From Actinomycetes bacterium (GTDB lineage Bacteria; Actinomycetota; Coriobacteriia; Anaerosomatales; JAGXFU01): a stretch of 64,000 nt of DNA. A program made the position numbers and the translations under genes. The stretch is taken from assembly GCA_024637115.1 (NCBI GenBank), contig JAGXFU010000015.1, forward strand, positions 62,001-126,000, given 5' to 3'. Shown piece by piece: positions 41,033-49,186 of the stretch. A model generated the notes under the pieces. The model was not told the origin of the DNA and did no database searches. It was given only the letters and a program-made list of their open reading frames with translations. Positions within the stretch are counted from its first letter, which is position 1, and every line of letters begins with the position of its first letter.

Positions 41033-42433
41033 ATGCGTCACGAATCAATCATGCTCCGGTTCACTCGGGTGGCCCTGGCGGCAACCTTGCTCGTTGGCCT
41101 GAGCGCGGTGCCGGTTGGTGCGGTGCCGCAGCCGGATGATGACCCGCTAACTGCCCCGCTTCTCACTCCTGTCACGCCCACACCGCAGACCGGATCAGTC
41201 GGAGGTAGTGACGAAACTGACTTCTATCGCATCGACGCGGTTGGCGGGGAGTACCTCAGGCTCGATCTTTCTTCAACGAGTGCGAACTCCGAGATTGACT
41301 TGAAGCTGTATCTTGGTACTTCGAAGGATCCCGCAAACCTCATTCTCGCGTCACAGAATGTGAACACCTCAAAGGAGCACATCGAATACCTGATTCCGCC
41401 GGGCGGCGGCTCGTTCACGATAGAGGTGAAGCCGGCGTTCCCGGTGACCCTAGTCAACTGGAACTATAGTCTGGCGTGGAGTCTCAAGACAGAGCTCACC
41501 CCGCGTCTGTCCGGCGCAAATCGCTATCTGACTTCATATGCAATCAGCCGCAGCACCTTCGGGACCGCCCCGGCATGTGTCGTAGCGAGCGGATCGAGTT
41601 TCCCCGATGCGCTGTCCGCAGCAGGTCTCGCCGGCGAGATCGGTGGACCGGTGCTGCTTACTGACAAGAGCAGGGTCGCACCCGAACTGATTGCCGAAGT
41701 CCGCCGACTCGGAATCGAGACGGTCTATGTAGTTGGCGGTAAGGAAGTGGTGGGCGATACCATTCGCAACGAACTCGCAAAGTACGTAACGAATGTTGTC
41801 CCGTTGAGCGGCAGCAATCGTTATGACACGTCGTATCGCGTCACGCAGAAGATCGCACAGCTGCGCGGCGTATCCACGTTGCCCGAGGCGTTCGTTGTCC
41901 GCGGTGACGCGTTCGCTGATGCGCTTGCGGTCTCGCCGTTTGCCTATCACGAAGCGATTCCTGTGCTGCTCACTCAGAGCACTTCGCTCAACAGCTACGC
42001 CAAGGCCGCGATCAAGGGCTACGATATCGACAACATCTACATCGCAGGCGGCGGCACGGCTGTCAGTTCGGACGTTGCCGGCGCCATCAACAAACTCACC
42101 CCGGTCGACAAGGTTGAGCGCTGGTTCGGCAGCAATCGATACGCAACAGCCGTCGACGTGGCCCAGGAGGGTATCTCTGAATTTGGCTGGACCAACGGGT
42201 GGGAGATCATTGGCATTGCTACCGGTGTCTCGTTTCCCGACGCGCTTTCAGGTGGAGCCACATGCGGCATGTATGGAGGCCCGTTGTTGCTGACTGATTC
42301 CAAGACGCTCTCAAACGCGTGCGGTACGGCAGTGACCGCGCATCGCAACAACATCGACGTGATGGTGCTGTTTGGCGGCCCGGTTGCTGTGAGTGACGCT
42401 GTGCGCAACAAATTGCGTTCGCTGATCCCATAA
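41033..42433 (+). CDS. CWB2 surface protein, second of three
   Basis: The 466-residue product has a perfect AAGGAGG before ATG 41033. A signal peptide (VALAATLLVGLSAVPVGA) is followed by a pre-peptidase C-terminal-like beta domain (SVGGSDETDFYRIDAVGGEY, LRLDL) and three CWB2 repeats (LSGANRYLTSYAIS, LSGSNRYDTSYRVT, WFGSNRYATAVDVAQ). The repeat halves align well with the neighbours, the N-terminal parts poorly, so the stalk is constant and the outer domain varies. Confidence 0.9.
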   Translation: MRHESIMLRFTRVALAATLLVGLSAVPVGAVPQPDDDPLTAPLLTPVTPTPQTGSVGGSDETDFYRIDAVGGEYLRLDLSSTSANSEIDLKLYLGTSKDPANLILASQNVNTSKEHIEYLIPPGGGSFTIEVKPAFPVTLVNWNYSLAWSLKTELTPRLSGANRYLTSYAISRSTFGTAPACVVASGSSFPDALSAAGLAGEIGGPVLLTDKSRVAPELIAEVRRLGIETVYVVGGKEVVGDTIRNELAKYVTNVVPLSGSNRYDTSYRVTQKIAQLRGVSTLPEAFVVRGDAFADALAVSPFAYHEAIPVLLTQSTSLNSYAKAAIKGYDIDNIYIAGGGTAVSSDVAGAINKLTPVDKVERWFGSNRYATAVDVAQEGISEFGWTNGWEIIGIATGVSFPDALSGGATCGMYGGPLLLTDSKTLSNACGTAVTAHRNNIDVMVLFGGPVAVSDAVRNKLRSLIP

Positions 42434-42447
42434 GAAGGGCCCACGAC

Positions 42448-44205
42448 ATGACCCGCCCGATCCGTCCGTCGTTTCATCAGCTGAGCTCGGTGCTGCTTGC
42501 CGCGGCTCTCGCCACAGCTCTGTTTCCGGCAACCGTGTTCGCAGCTGGCGGCGACGACGATATACCCGGGATCGTGAGGGTGTCGCCGGTAAGCGATACG
42601 CTCACTAAGTCCAGCGATCCGATCGATGTGATCCAGGTCAATATCGGTGCTGGCGAGATATTCACTGCTGAAACAGCGTTTGCTTCGAGAGCGTGGGTTG
42701 CCGCCGAGCTCTATGCGCCCGGATCCACCAGCATCAGCTCGGATGTCTCAGTCGCCTTCTCGGTGCCCTATACCTCGACTCGAGACCGCCTGACCTACTA
42801 CTCGGCGAGCGGCGGGACATACTACCTGGTGCTCTACGTTCCTTCGGATCAGTACTGGATATCAAACACGCTTGCCTACACGGCGACCTACACCGCCACC
42901 GCGTTGACCGGCGATGCGGATGTTGCATCTGCCAAGGCCGGGCTCCCGGGAAGCGGCCTGTCGGATTCACTGAACTGGCAAAGCGATCCCAACGACGTCT
43001 GGTCAGTCGATCTGGTCGAGGGCCAGGAACTCTACGTGACCATGGCGCCCCAGTCGGGGAGAGACTTCGATCTCACGCTGTGGGGACCCGGAACGACCAC
43101 GGTGTGGGGTGGTGATGCGCTGACCGATTATGACTGGGGCAGCGGCACCGATTCGATCCGCTTCTTCTGCCCGCCCGCCGGCGACGGGACGTACTACGCC
43201 GAGGCGTTCAGCACCATCGATAGCGGCACGTACGCGCTAAGCGCGAGCGTGTCGTCACCGAACGTTCCTCGCGTCTCGGGAGTGGATCGCTGGCTGACAT
43301 CGGTCGCAATCAGCAAGAGCACGTTTGAGAGTGCCTCGAATGTCGTGCTCGCCACGGGCTCGGATTTCCCAGACGCACTTGCGGCGAGTTCACTGGCCGG
43401 TGCGCTTGACTGTCCCGTGCTGCTTGTTCCGAGTTCCTCGGCTCGTTGGGAACAGTCTCTTCTGCCCGCTGCCTATGAGATGGAGCGACTTGGTGTCGAT
43501 ACCATCTACGTGGTCGGAGGTGAGAAGGCGATTCCGACATCGGTCAGCAGCTTCTTCGAGGACTTCCTTGGCAGCGTGACTGTGAAGCGGGTGGCGTCTT
43601 CGAATCGCTATAAGACGGCGGTTGCCGTGGCCAATACGCTCTTCTCGATCAAGGCGTCAGATACGGCATTCCTCGTGCGCGGTGATGACTTCGCTGATGC
43701 CCTCGCGGTGGCGCCGTATGCATTCTCCCAGGGCATTCCGGTTCTACTGACGCGTTCCAAGACACTCGACGCCTCGGCAGCGAACTTCATCGAGTCACGC
43801 AACATCACGACCGTTGTAGTGGCCGGTGGTCCCGCCGCAGTTTCTTCTGCTGTTAGCGTGGCGGCTGACAGGCTCAATGGCGGGGCAACGACCGTCGTGC
43901 GTCGCTCGGGTGCGACGCGCTATGACACTGCGCTCGCGGTCGCGAACTACTGCGTTGGCAGCCGAGGCTGGGGATCGTGGGACTTCGTTGGGGTCGCAAC
44001 CGGCCTTGCGTTTCCCGATGCGCTGAGCGGCGCGGCGGCCACGGGCGAACGAGGAGGCGCACTGCTCCTGACTGAGCCGGGCAAGTTGTCTGCGCCGGCC
44101 TATATGGGGATTGCAGCTAACGACCCCGACCTGGCAATGCTCTTTGGGGGTCCCGTAGCCCTCTCTGAGACGGTGAAGACAAGAGTCCAGAACCTCATGC
44201 CATAA
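42448..44205 (+). CDS. CWB2 surface protein, third of three
   Basis: The 585-residue product has a signal peptide (LAAALATALFPATVFA), two PPC-like beta domains (about 45-270; DVIQVNIGAGEIFTAETAF, then DVWSVDLVEGQELYVTM) and three CWB2 repeats (VSGVDRWLTSVAIS, VASSNRYKTAVAVA, RSGATRYDTALAVA). AAGAAGGG is placed before the ATG. Last gene of the run, followed by tRNA-Phe. Confidence 0.9.
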   Translation: MTRPIRPSFHQLSSVLLAAALATALFPATVFAAGGDDDIPGIVRVSPVSDTLTKSSDPIDVIQVNIGAGEIFTAETAFASRAWVAAELYAPGSTSISSDVSVAFSVPYTSTRDRLTYYSASGGTYYLVLYVPSDQYWISNTLAYTATYTATALTGDADVASAKAGLPGSGLSDSLNWQSDPNDVWSVDLVEGQELYVTMAPQSGRDFDLTLWGPGTTTVWGGDALTDYDWGSGTDSIRFFCPPAGDGTYYAEAFSTIDSGTYALSASVSSPNVPRVSGVDRWLTSVAISKSTFESASNVVLATGSDFPDALAASSLAGALDCPVLLVPSSSARWEQSLLPAAYEMERLGVDTIYVVGGEKAIPTSVSSFFEDFLGSVTVKRVASSNRYKTAVAVANTLFSIKASDTAFLVRGDDFADALAVAPYAFSQGIPVLLTRSKTLDASAANFIESRNITTVVVAGGPAAVSSAVSVAADRLNGGATTVVRRSGATRYDTALAVANYCVGSRGWGSWDFVGVATGLAFPDALSGAAATGERGGALLLTEPGKLSAPAYMGIAANDPDLAMLFGGPVALSETVKTRVQNLMP

Positions 44206-44290
44206 TCGCGTCTGCCGAGGAGCCCGGAGCTTGCCCGAGCCACCTTGACCCGTTCGGGCCCGCTCGGTACTATTGTCCGGCACTAGCGAT

Positions 44291-44366
44291 GGCCAGGTAG
44301 CTCAGTTGGTAGAGCAGCGGATTGAAAATCCGCGTGTCGGCGGTTCAAGTCCGTCTCTGGCCACCA
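44291..44366 (+). tRNA. tRNA-Phe (anticodon GAA)
   Basis: Intact 76-base tRNA: acceptor GGCCAGG with TCTGGCC, anticodon loop TTGAAAA, T-arm GGCGGTTCAAGTCCGTC, CCA encoded. Partial copies of its 3' half recur at 47536, 51294 and 51692. Confidence 0.95.
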
Positions 44367-44373
44367 CCGCAAT

Positions 44374-44408
44374 GACGAAGGCCTCGCCGATTTGGTGGGG
44401 CCTTCTTG
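44374..44408 (+). terminator. Terminator after tRNA-Phe
   Basis: AAGGCCTCGCC pairs with GGTGGGGCCTT (one mismatch), then CTTG. A cleaner version follows the tRNA-Phe fragment at 51323. From 44409 to 44613 there is no gene; 44458-44479 forms a CAACCACG/CGTGGTTG hairpin. Confidence 0.7.
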
Positions 44409-44613
44409 CGTGTTGAGCTGCGGATTCTCCTCGGCTATTGCGCTTCGCTCCGTGAACCAACCACGAAATGCGTGGTTGTCAGGCTCTACCAATTGAGCCC
44501 CGAAATCGGTCTCTTCGGGCTTAGACGTACTCTCTGTCGCAGCCCATTGCGGGTATATGCCTTCTAGGATGACTGTAGATTCAAGTTGAGTCTGGCATCA
44601 AGACAAGGAATCC

Positions 44614-47451
44614 ATGAGCGAATCCGATTCACGAGAGCAGCAAGAGCCCGGGCCAACCGAAGATTCTTTCGGTACGGCACCTGCGGACAGCCATCTCGCC
44701 GACAGCGCTGAGCGCAAGCGGGTCGAGGATGAGTTGAGAAGGAAGGCGCAGCTCCTGGATCGCTCCCAGAAGATCGCTCATCTCGGTAGTTGGGAGATGG
44801 ATCTCCCCCTCAACAAGCTTACCTGGTCTGACGAAGCCTATCGCATCTTTGGCGTTCCTCTCGGCCAAGGTGGTGTCAACTACGAGACCTTCCTTGGGGT
44901 TGTGCATCCGGATGACCGCGCGGCAGTGGATGCGGCCTATACGGGTTCGATTCAGGAAGATGCCGATCACTACGAGATAGAGCATCGGGTCGTGCACAAG
45001 GAGACCGGAGAGGTTCGGTTCGTTCATGAGAGATGCGACCACGAGAGAGATGCATCCGGCACGATCATCCGCTCAGTCGGCGTGACACTCGACATCACCG
45101 AGCGCAAGCAGGCCGAAGATGCACTTCGCGAGAGCAGGGATGCACTGATCGGTCTCACCAACCAGGTACCTGGCGTGGTGTACGAGTACCAGCTGCACCC
45201 CGACGGGAGTTCCGCCTTCCCGTTCTCGAGTCCGGGCATGAACGATATCTACGAGTACTCTCCCGAAGAGCTGAAGGAGGACGCAACCCCGGTCTTTGGG
45301 CGTCTGCACCCCGACGATTATGACTACGTCGCCGATTCCATCCAGGAGTCCGCGCGCACTCTCAAGCCGTTTCATGTCGAGTTCCGCGTGGTACTTCCTC
45401 GGCAGGGTCTCCAGTGGAGATTGTCCGATGCGCTACCACAGCGCATGGAAGACGGTGGAACGAAGTGGTACGGCATCATCCTCGACATCACCGAGGGCAA
45501 ACAGGCGGAGGAGGCGATCAACCAGAGCGAGGAAAAGTTCTCGGCTGCATTCCGCACCTCACCTGACATGATGAACATCACCCGCCTGTCTGACGGTCTC
45601 TTTGTCAATTCCAACCAAGGCTTCACAGAGCTCACCGGCTTCACCGAAGAGGAGATCAAGAACAAGACATCTCTCGACGTCGATATCTGGACTGTCCCAG
45701 CCGATCGAGAGCGATTCGTGCAAGACCTTCTGCGCGATGGGGCGGTGACCAACTTCGAGACCCGATTCCGACGCAAGGATGGCACCATCATCACGGTACT
45801 CGTGTCTGGGAGGATCCTTGAGGTCGAAGGGGAGCAGTGCATCCTGTCTGCGACCAAAGACATCTCGGATCGGATTGCCGCGCAAGAAGCCCTTCTTGCG
45901 AGTGAGGAGTGGCACCGCACCATCATCGAGACGGCGATGAACGGCTACTGGCTAACTGACATGCAAGGTAGGCTGCTTGAAGTCAACGCGACCTACTGCC
46001 GTATGAGCGGTTACTCGGAAGCAGAGTTGCTCAAGATGAGAGTGGATGATGTGGAGGCTGCTCAGACCGAGCTAGGCATCGACGAGCATTTTCAGAAGAT
46101 CGCGGCCGGGGCTGGCCTCCGTTTCGAGTCACGGCATCGCCGCAAGGATGGCAGTGAGTACGACGTCGAGATCAATGCCCAGTACCACCATAATGCAGAC
46201 GGACGTTACGTGGTCTTCATACAAGACATCACCGAGCGCAAGGCGGCTGAGACGGTGCTGCGTCAGACCAACGCAATCCTTCAGGCGGCAATGGACAACA
46301 GCCCTGCGGGTATTGCGATCGCCGACGCGCCGGACGGCGCACTGCGCTATGTGAACGAAGCGGGCCTCATGATGCGGGGAGGCGACAAGCGGTCGATCGT
46401 CAACGGCGTCGATGCCGACCAATACGTAGCGATGTGGCAACTCTTCGATCTCGATGGCAGACCGCTCGAGGTCGACGAAGTGCCTCTTGCCAGGGCCATC
46501 AAGTATGGGGAGAAGTCGAGTCGCGAGTTCATCATACGTGCATCAGAGGACAGTGAGCGCACGGTGATCGGCAATGCGGCTCCGATTCTCGATGACGACG
46601 GCAACATAGAAGCTGCGATTGTCGTGTTTAGTGACATCACTGACCGCAAGAAGGCGGAGATGGAGCTACGCAGGTTCAATGAGAACCTCGAGACCCTCGT
46701 TGAGGAGCGCACACAAGAAGCCGTCCAGGCGAACCGGGCCAAGAGCGAGTTCCTCGCATCGATGAGCCACGAGCTTCGTACGCCGCTGAACTCGATCATC
46801 GGTTTCTCCGGCATCATGCTCGACGGGATGGCGGGAGAGGTCAGCGAGGAACAGCAGCGACAGCTCGCGATGATCCGGGCGTCTGGTAATCGGTTGTTAT
46901 CGCTCGTGAACGACATCCTCGATCTGTCCAAGATCGAGGCAGAAGCGGTCAGCGTGGAACTACGCAGAACGAACGTTATCCAGATCTGCAGTGATGCGGT
47001 CGAGCAAGTGCGCCCTCAGGCTGAAGCCAAGGGTATTGAACTCCGATTGACCCCGTGCAAAGAGGAGTGCTCCCATCGCGGCCAGATGATGATGGATCAG
47101 GCGAAGCTCATGCAAATCGTGCTCAACCTACTAAGCAATGCCGTCAAGTTCACGAAGGATGGCATGGTGGAATGCAAGATTGACTGTGCTGGAGAGAAGA
47201 CAGTATTCATACGGGTGATCGACACGGGCGTCGGTATCGAGAAAGACGCACTCGAGCGCATATTCAGCGAGTTCGAACAGATCCCTGTGGAGGATGAGGC
47301 TAAGCCGCAAGGAACGGGATTGGGCCTGCCCATCTCGCGGAGGCTTGCACATCTCCTTGGCGGGAATCTTACCGTCACAAGTACGCCCGGTTTCGGTTCA
47401 GAGTTCACGCTCCAGTTGCCGCTGCATTTCGCGGATGACTCTCACGAGTAG
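44614..47451 (+). CDS. Multi-PAS sensor histidine kinase, tRNA-Phe array unit 1
   Basis: The 945-residue cytoplasmic kinase starts with a 35-residue polar head (MSESDSREQQEPGPTEDS), then five PAS domains (about 55-165, 175-295, 305-425, 430-550, 555-685), a coiled coil, HisKA with ASMSHELRTPLNS (His719) and an ATPase domain (LLSNAVKFTK, DTGVGIEKDA, GTGLGLPISR). The head, the tail and the 3' flank are near-copies of the kinase at 49187, while the PAS modules differ. The ATPase domain has a Cys pair C815/C819 not usual in the fold. There is no adjacent response regulator. ATG 44614 follows AAGACAAGGAATCC. Confidence 0.92.
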   Translation: MSESDSREQQEPGPTEDSFGTAPADSHLADSAERKRVEDELRRKAQLLDRSQKIAHLGSWEMDLPLNKLTWSDEAYRIFGVPLGQGGVNYETFLGVVHPDDRAAVDAAYTGSIQEDADHYEIEHRVVHKETGEVRFVHERCDHERDASGTIIRSVGVTLDITERKQAEDALRESRDALIGLTNQVPGVVYEYQLHPDGSSAFPFSSPGMNDIYEYSPEELKEDATPVFGRLHPDDYDYVADSIQESARTLKPFHVEFRVVLPRQGLQWRLSDALPQRMEDGGTKWYGIILDITEGKQAEEAINQSEEKFSAAFRTSPDMMNITRLSDGLFVNSNQGFTELTGFTEEEIKNKTSLDVDIWTVPADRERFVQDLLRDGAVTNFETRFRRKDGTIITVLVSGRILEVEGEQCILSATKDISDRIAAQEALLASEEWHRTIIETAMNGYWLTDMQGRLLEVNATYCRMSGYSEAELLKMRVDDVEAAQTELGIDEHFQKIAAGAGLRFESRHRRKDGSEYDVEINAQYHHNADGRYVVFIQDITERKAAETVLRQTNAILQAAMDNSPAGIAIADAPDGALRYVNEAGLMMRGGDKRSIVNGVDADQYVAMWQLFDLDGRPLEVDEVPLARAIKYGEKSSREFIIRASEDSERTVIGNAAPILDDDGNIEAAIVVFSDITDRKKAEMELRRFNENLETLVEERTQEAVQANRAKSEFLASMSHELRTPLNSIIGFSGIMLDGMAGEVSEEQQRQLAMIRASGNRLLSLVNDILDLSKIEAEAVSVELRRTNVIQICSDAVEQVRPQAEAKGIELRLTPCKEECSHRGQMMMDQAKLMQIVLNLLSNAVKFTKDGMVECKIDCAGEKTVFIRVIDTGVGIEKDALERIFSEFEQIPVEDEAKPQGTGLGLPISRRLAHLLGGNLTVTSTPGFGSEFTLQLPLHFADDSHE

Positions 47452-47535
47452 GTACTACTCCGCGTGACGGCAGTGTTCGTAAGACATACGTGACACCAGT
47501 CCGCCCTTTTTCGGCTTGACCTGCAACAGTTCCAA

Positions 47536-47582
47536 GATTGATAATCCGCGTGTCGGCGGTTCAAGTCCGTCTCTGGCCACCA
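47536..47582 (+). repeat. tRNA-Phe 3'-half fragment
   Basis: GATTGATAATCCGCGTGTCG continuing to GGCCACCA matches tRNA-Phe from the anticodon arm to CCA with one change in the loop (GAAAA to GATAA). No 5' half is present. It follows the 3' flank of the first array kinase by 85 bases. Confidence 0.85.
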
Positions 47583-47593
47583 CAGAATTTTTC

Positions 47594-47621
47594 GAGGAGC
47601 CGTCCCATTCGGGCGGCTCTT
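47594..47621 (+). terminator. Terminator after the tRNA-Phe fragment
   Basis: GAGCCGTCCC pairs with GGGCGGCTC, then TTCTG. Confidence 0.65.
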
Positions 47622-47902
47622 CTGCGTTCTACCTGGGATTTTACACTCCGCTATTCGGCTATGAGCCTCATTAGGCGATTCGAGAGCTCAATCGCTGTGC
47701 TCTACCAAAAGGGCCGAAAACGGCCGATTCTGATGCCTCACATTACACATACGGTACATCGAGAGTGACTGAATGGAGCCTAGAGACATGCCTAGGAAGA
47801 GGCGAGCAGCCTCCCCATCTGGTTCGGCTCCATATTGGTCAGGGTATGAATAGGGAGCGCAAATAGCGCACAGAATCCCACACAACGCTGGGAGGGTTCG
47901 TT

Positions 47903-48667
47903 ATGGCTGGACTTCTAGATGGCAAAGTTGGAATCGTAACGGGCGGCGGCTCGGGCATTGGTCGCGAGGTCGCCCTAAGAATGGCCGGGGAAGGCGCGAA
48001 GGTCGTCGTGTCGGATGTCGTTGACGACCATGGCGCCGAGACCGTGTCGATGATCGAGGCTGCGGGCGGTTCCGCCGCTTTCGTTCATGCAGACGTCGCC
48101 GTACAGTCCGAAGTCGAGGCGATGGTCAAGTTCGCCGTCGACACGTACGGCGCCTTGCACCTTGCGGTCAACAACGCCGGCATCGGCGGCCCCGCTGCAG
48201 TGACCGGGGAGTATCCGGTGGACGGTTGGGACAAGGTCATCTCAATCAACCTGAGCGGCGTGTTCCTCGGGATGCGTGCCGAGTTGCCGGCTATGGTTGC
48301 ATCGGGATCGGGCTCGATCGTCAACATCAGTTCGATCCTCGGCTTTGTCGGCTTCGAGCAGTCGTGCGCATACGTGGCTGCCAAGCACGGTGTGATCGGA
48401 CTGACACAGAACGCGGCACTCGAGTACGGTACGCAGAACATCCGCGTCAACTCGGTACACCCCGGCTTCATCGATACGCCACTGGTAGCGCAGGCCGGCA
48501 TGGAGAAGGGCAGCGATCTATGGGACTTCATCGCGGCCAAGCATGCGATGAACCGCTGGGGCAAGCCGGAAGAAGTTGCCGAGGTAGTCATCTGGCTGCT
48601 CTCCGACAAGGCATCGTTCGTCACCGGTAGTCAGTACGTTGTCGACGGCGGCTACCTGGCGCAGTAG
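47903..48667 (+). CDS. Short-chain dehydrogenase/reductase
   Basis: The 254-residue product is a classical SDR: GIVTGGGSGIGREVA (cofactor loop), NNAGIGG, catalytic Ser in NISSILG and the YVAAK pair (Tyr-x3-Lys), with the PG motif VHPGFIDTP. Asp39 after the second strand (VVSDVV) suggests NAD rather than NADP. GGGAGG lies upstream. It lies between two tRNA-Phe-linked kinase units as apparent cargo. Substrate unknown. Confidence 0.92.
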   Translation: MAGLLDGKVGIVTGGGSGIGREVALRMAGEGAKVVVSDVVDDHGAETVSMIEAAGGSAAFVHADVAVQSEVEAMVKFAVDTYGALHLAVNNAGIGGPAAVTGEYPVDGWDKVISINLSGVFLGMRAELPAMVASGSGSIVNISSILGFVGFEQSCAYVAAKHGVIGLTQNAALEYGTQNIRVNSVHPGFIDTPLVAQAGMEKGSDLWDFIAAKHAMNRWGKPEEVAEVVIWLLSDKASFVTGSQYVVDGGYLAQ

Positions 48668-48717
48668 CGGCTGCGGCGAGCACGACTTTCCGACAACTTT
48701 GAGAATCAGGCACTATC

Positions 48718-48749
48718 GAGGCCTCGGCGGACATGCCGGGGCCTCTCTT
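48718..48749 (+). terminator. Terminator after the SDR gene
   Basis: GAGGCC..CGGC pairs with GCCG..GGCCTC (with a bulge) around a short loop, then TCTTTTC. Confidence 0.65.
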
Positions 48750-49186
48750 TTCGCATCGGGATGCATCCTCTTGAAATGTGATCAGTGGACGAACTCATGC
48801 TCGATACCGCCAAGTGACACGCGTGACATCGACTTCCGCCTCTTTGGCTTGGCCGGCCGTTCTCCCAGGATTGAGTGTCCCCGTGTCGGACTTCTCCGCA
48901 TCATGCTGTCTGGCTGCATTCGCGATTTGGCGATATCTATCTGAAGCGACACGCCGATGTTGGGGTTTGACTCTGCGAGCGGGAGCCTGTTTCGGGGATC
49001 TGCTGCAATGCTCAAAGAACCGTTCGGAGTCTCGCGCTTGCGGGCCTCGTTCGGAACCTCGGTCTGAAAGCGTGCGCAGAGTGTCCTCTGTTCTTGCAGC
49101 CGTTCTTTGCAGCGCGCGTTCACGGGTCTATGATTGCTTAGATGGCTTCAGATTCAAGTTGAATCCGACATCAAGACAGGGCGTCC
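48750..49186. other. Intergenic region before the second array kinase
   Basis: No gene is seen. The last 40 bases (CAGATTCAAGTTGAATCCGA region, 49149-49186) closely match the leader of the kinase at 44614 (44576-44613), so the duplicated block starts about here. Confidence 0.5.

Noticed and set aside
44283-44492. 69-residue reverse-strand frame ending in the tRNA-Phe gene
   Set aside because: It is the antisense of tRNA-Phe and its flank, a common false gene call.
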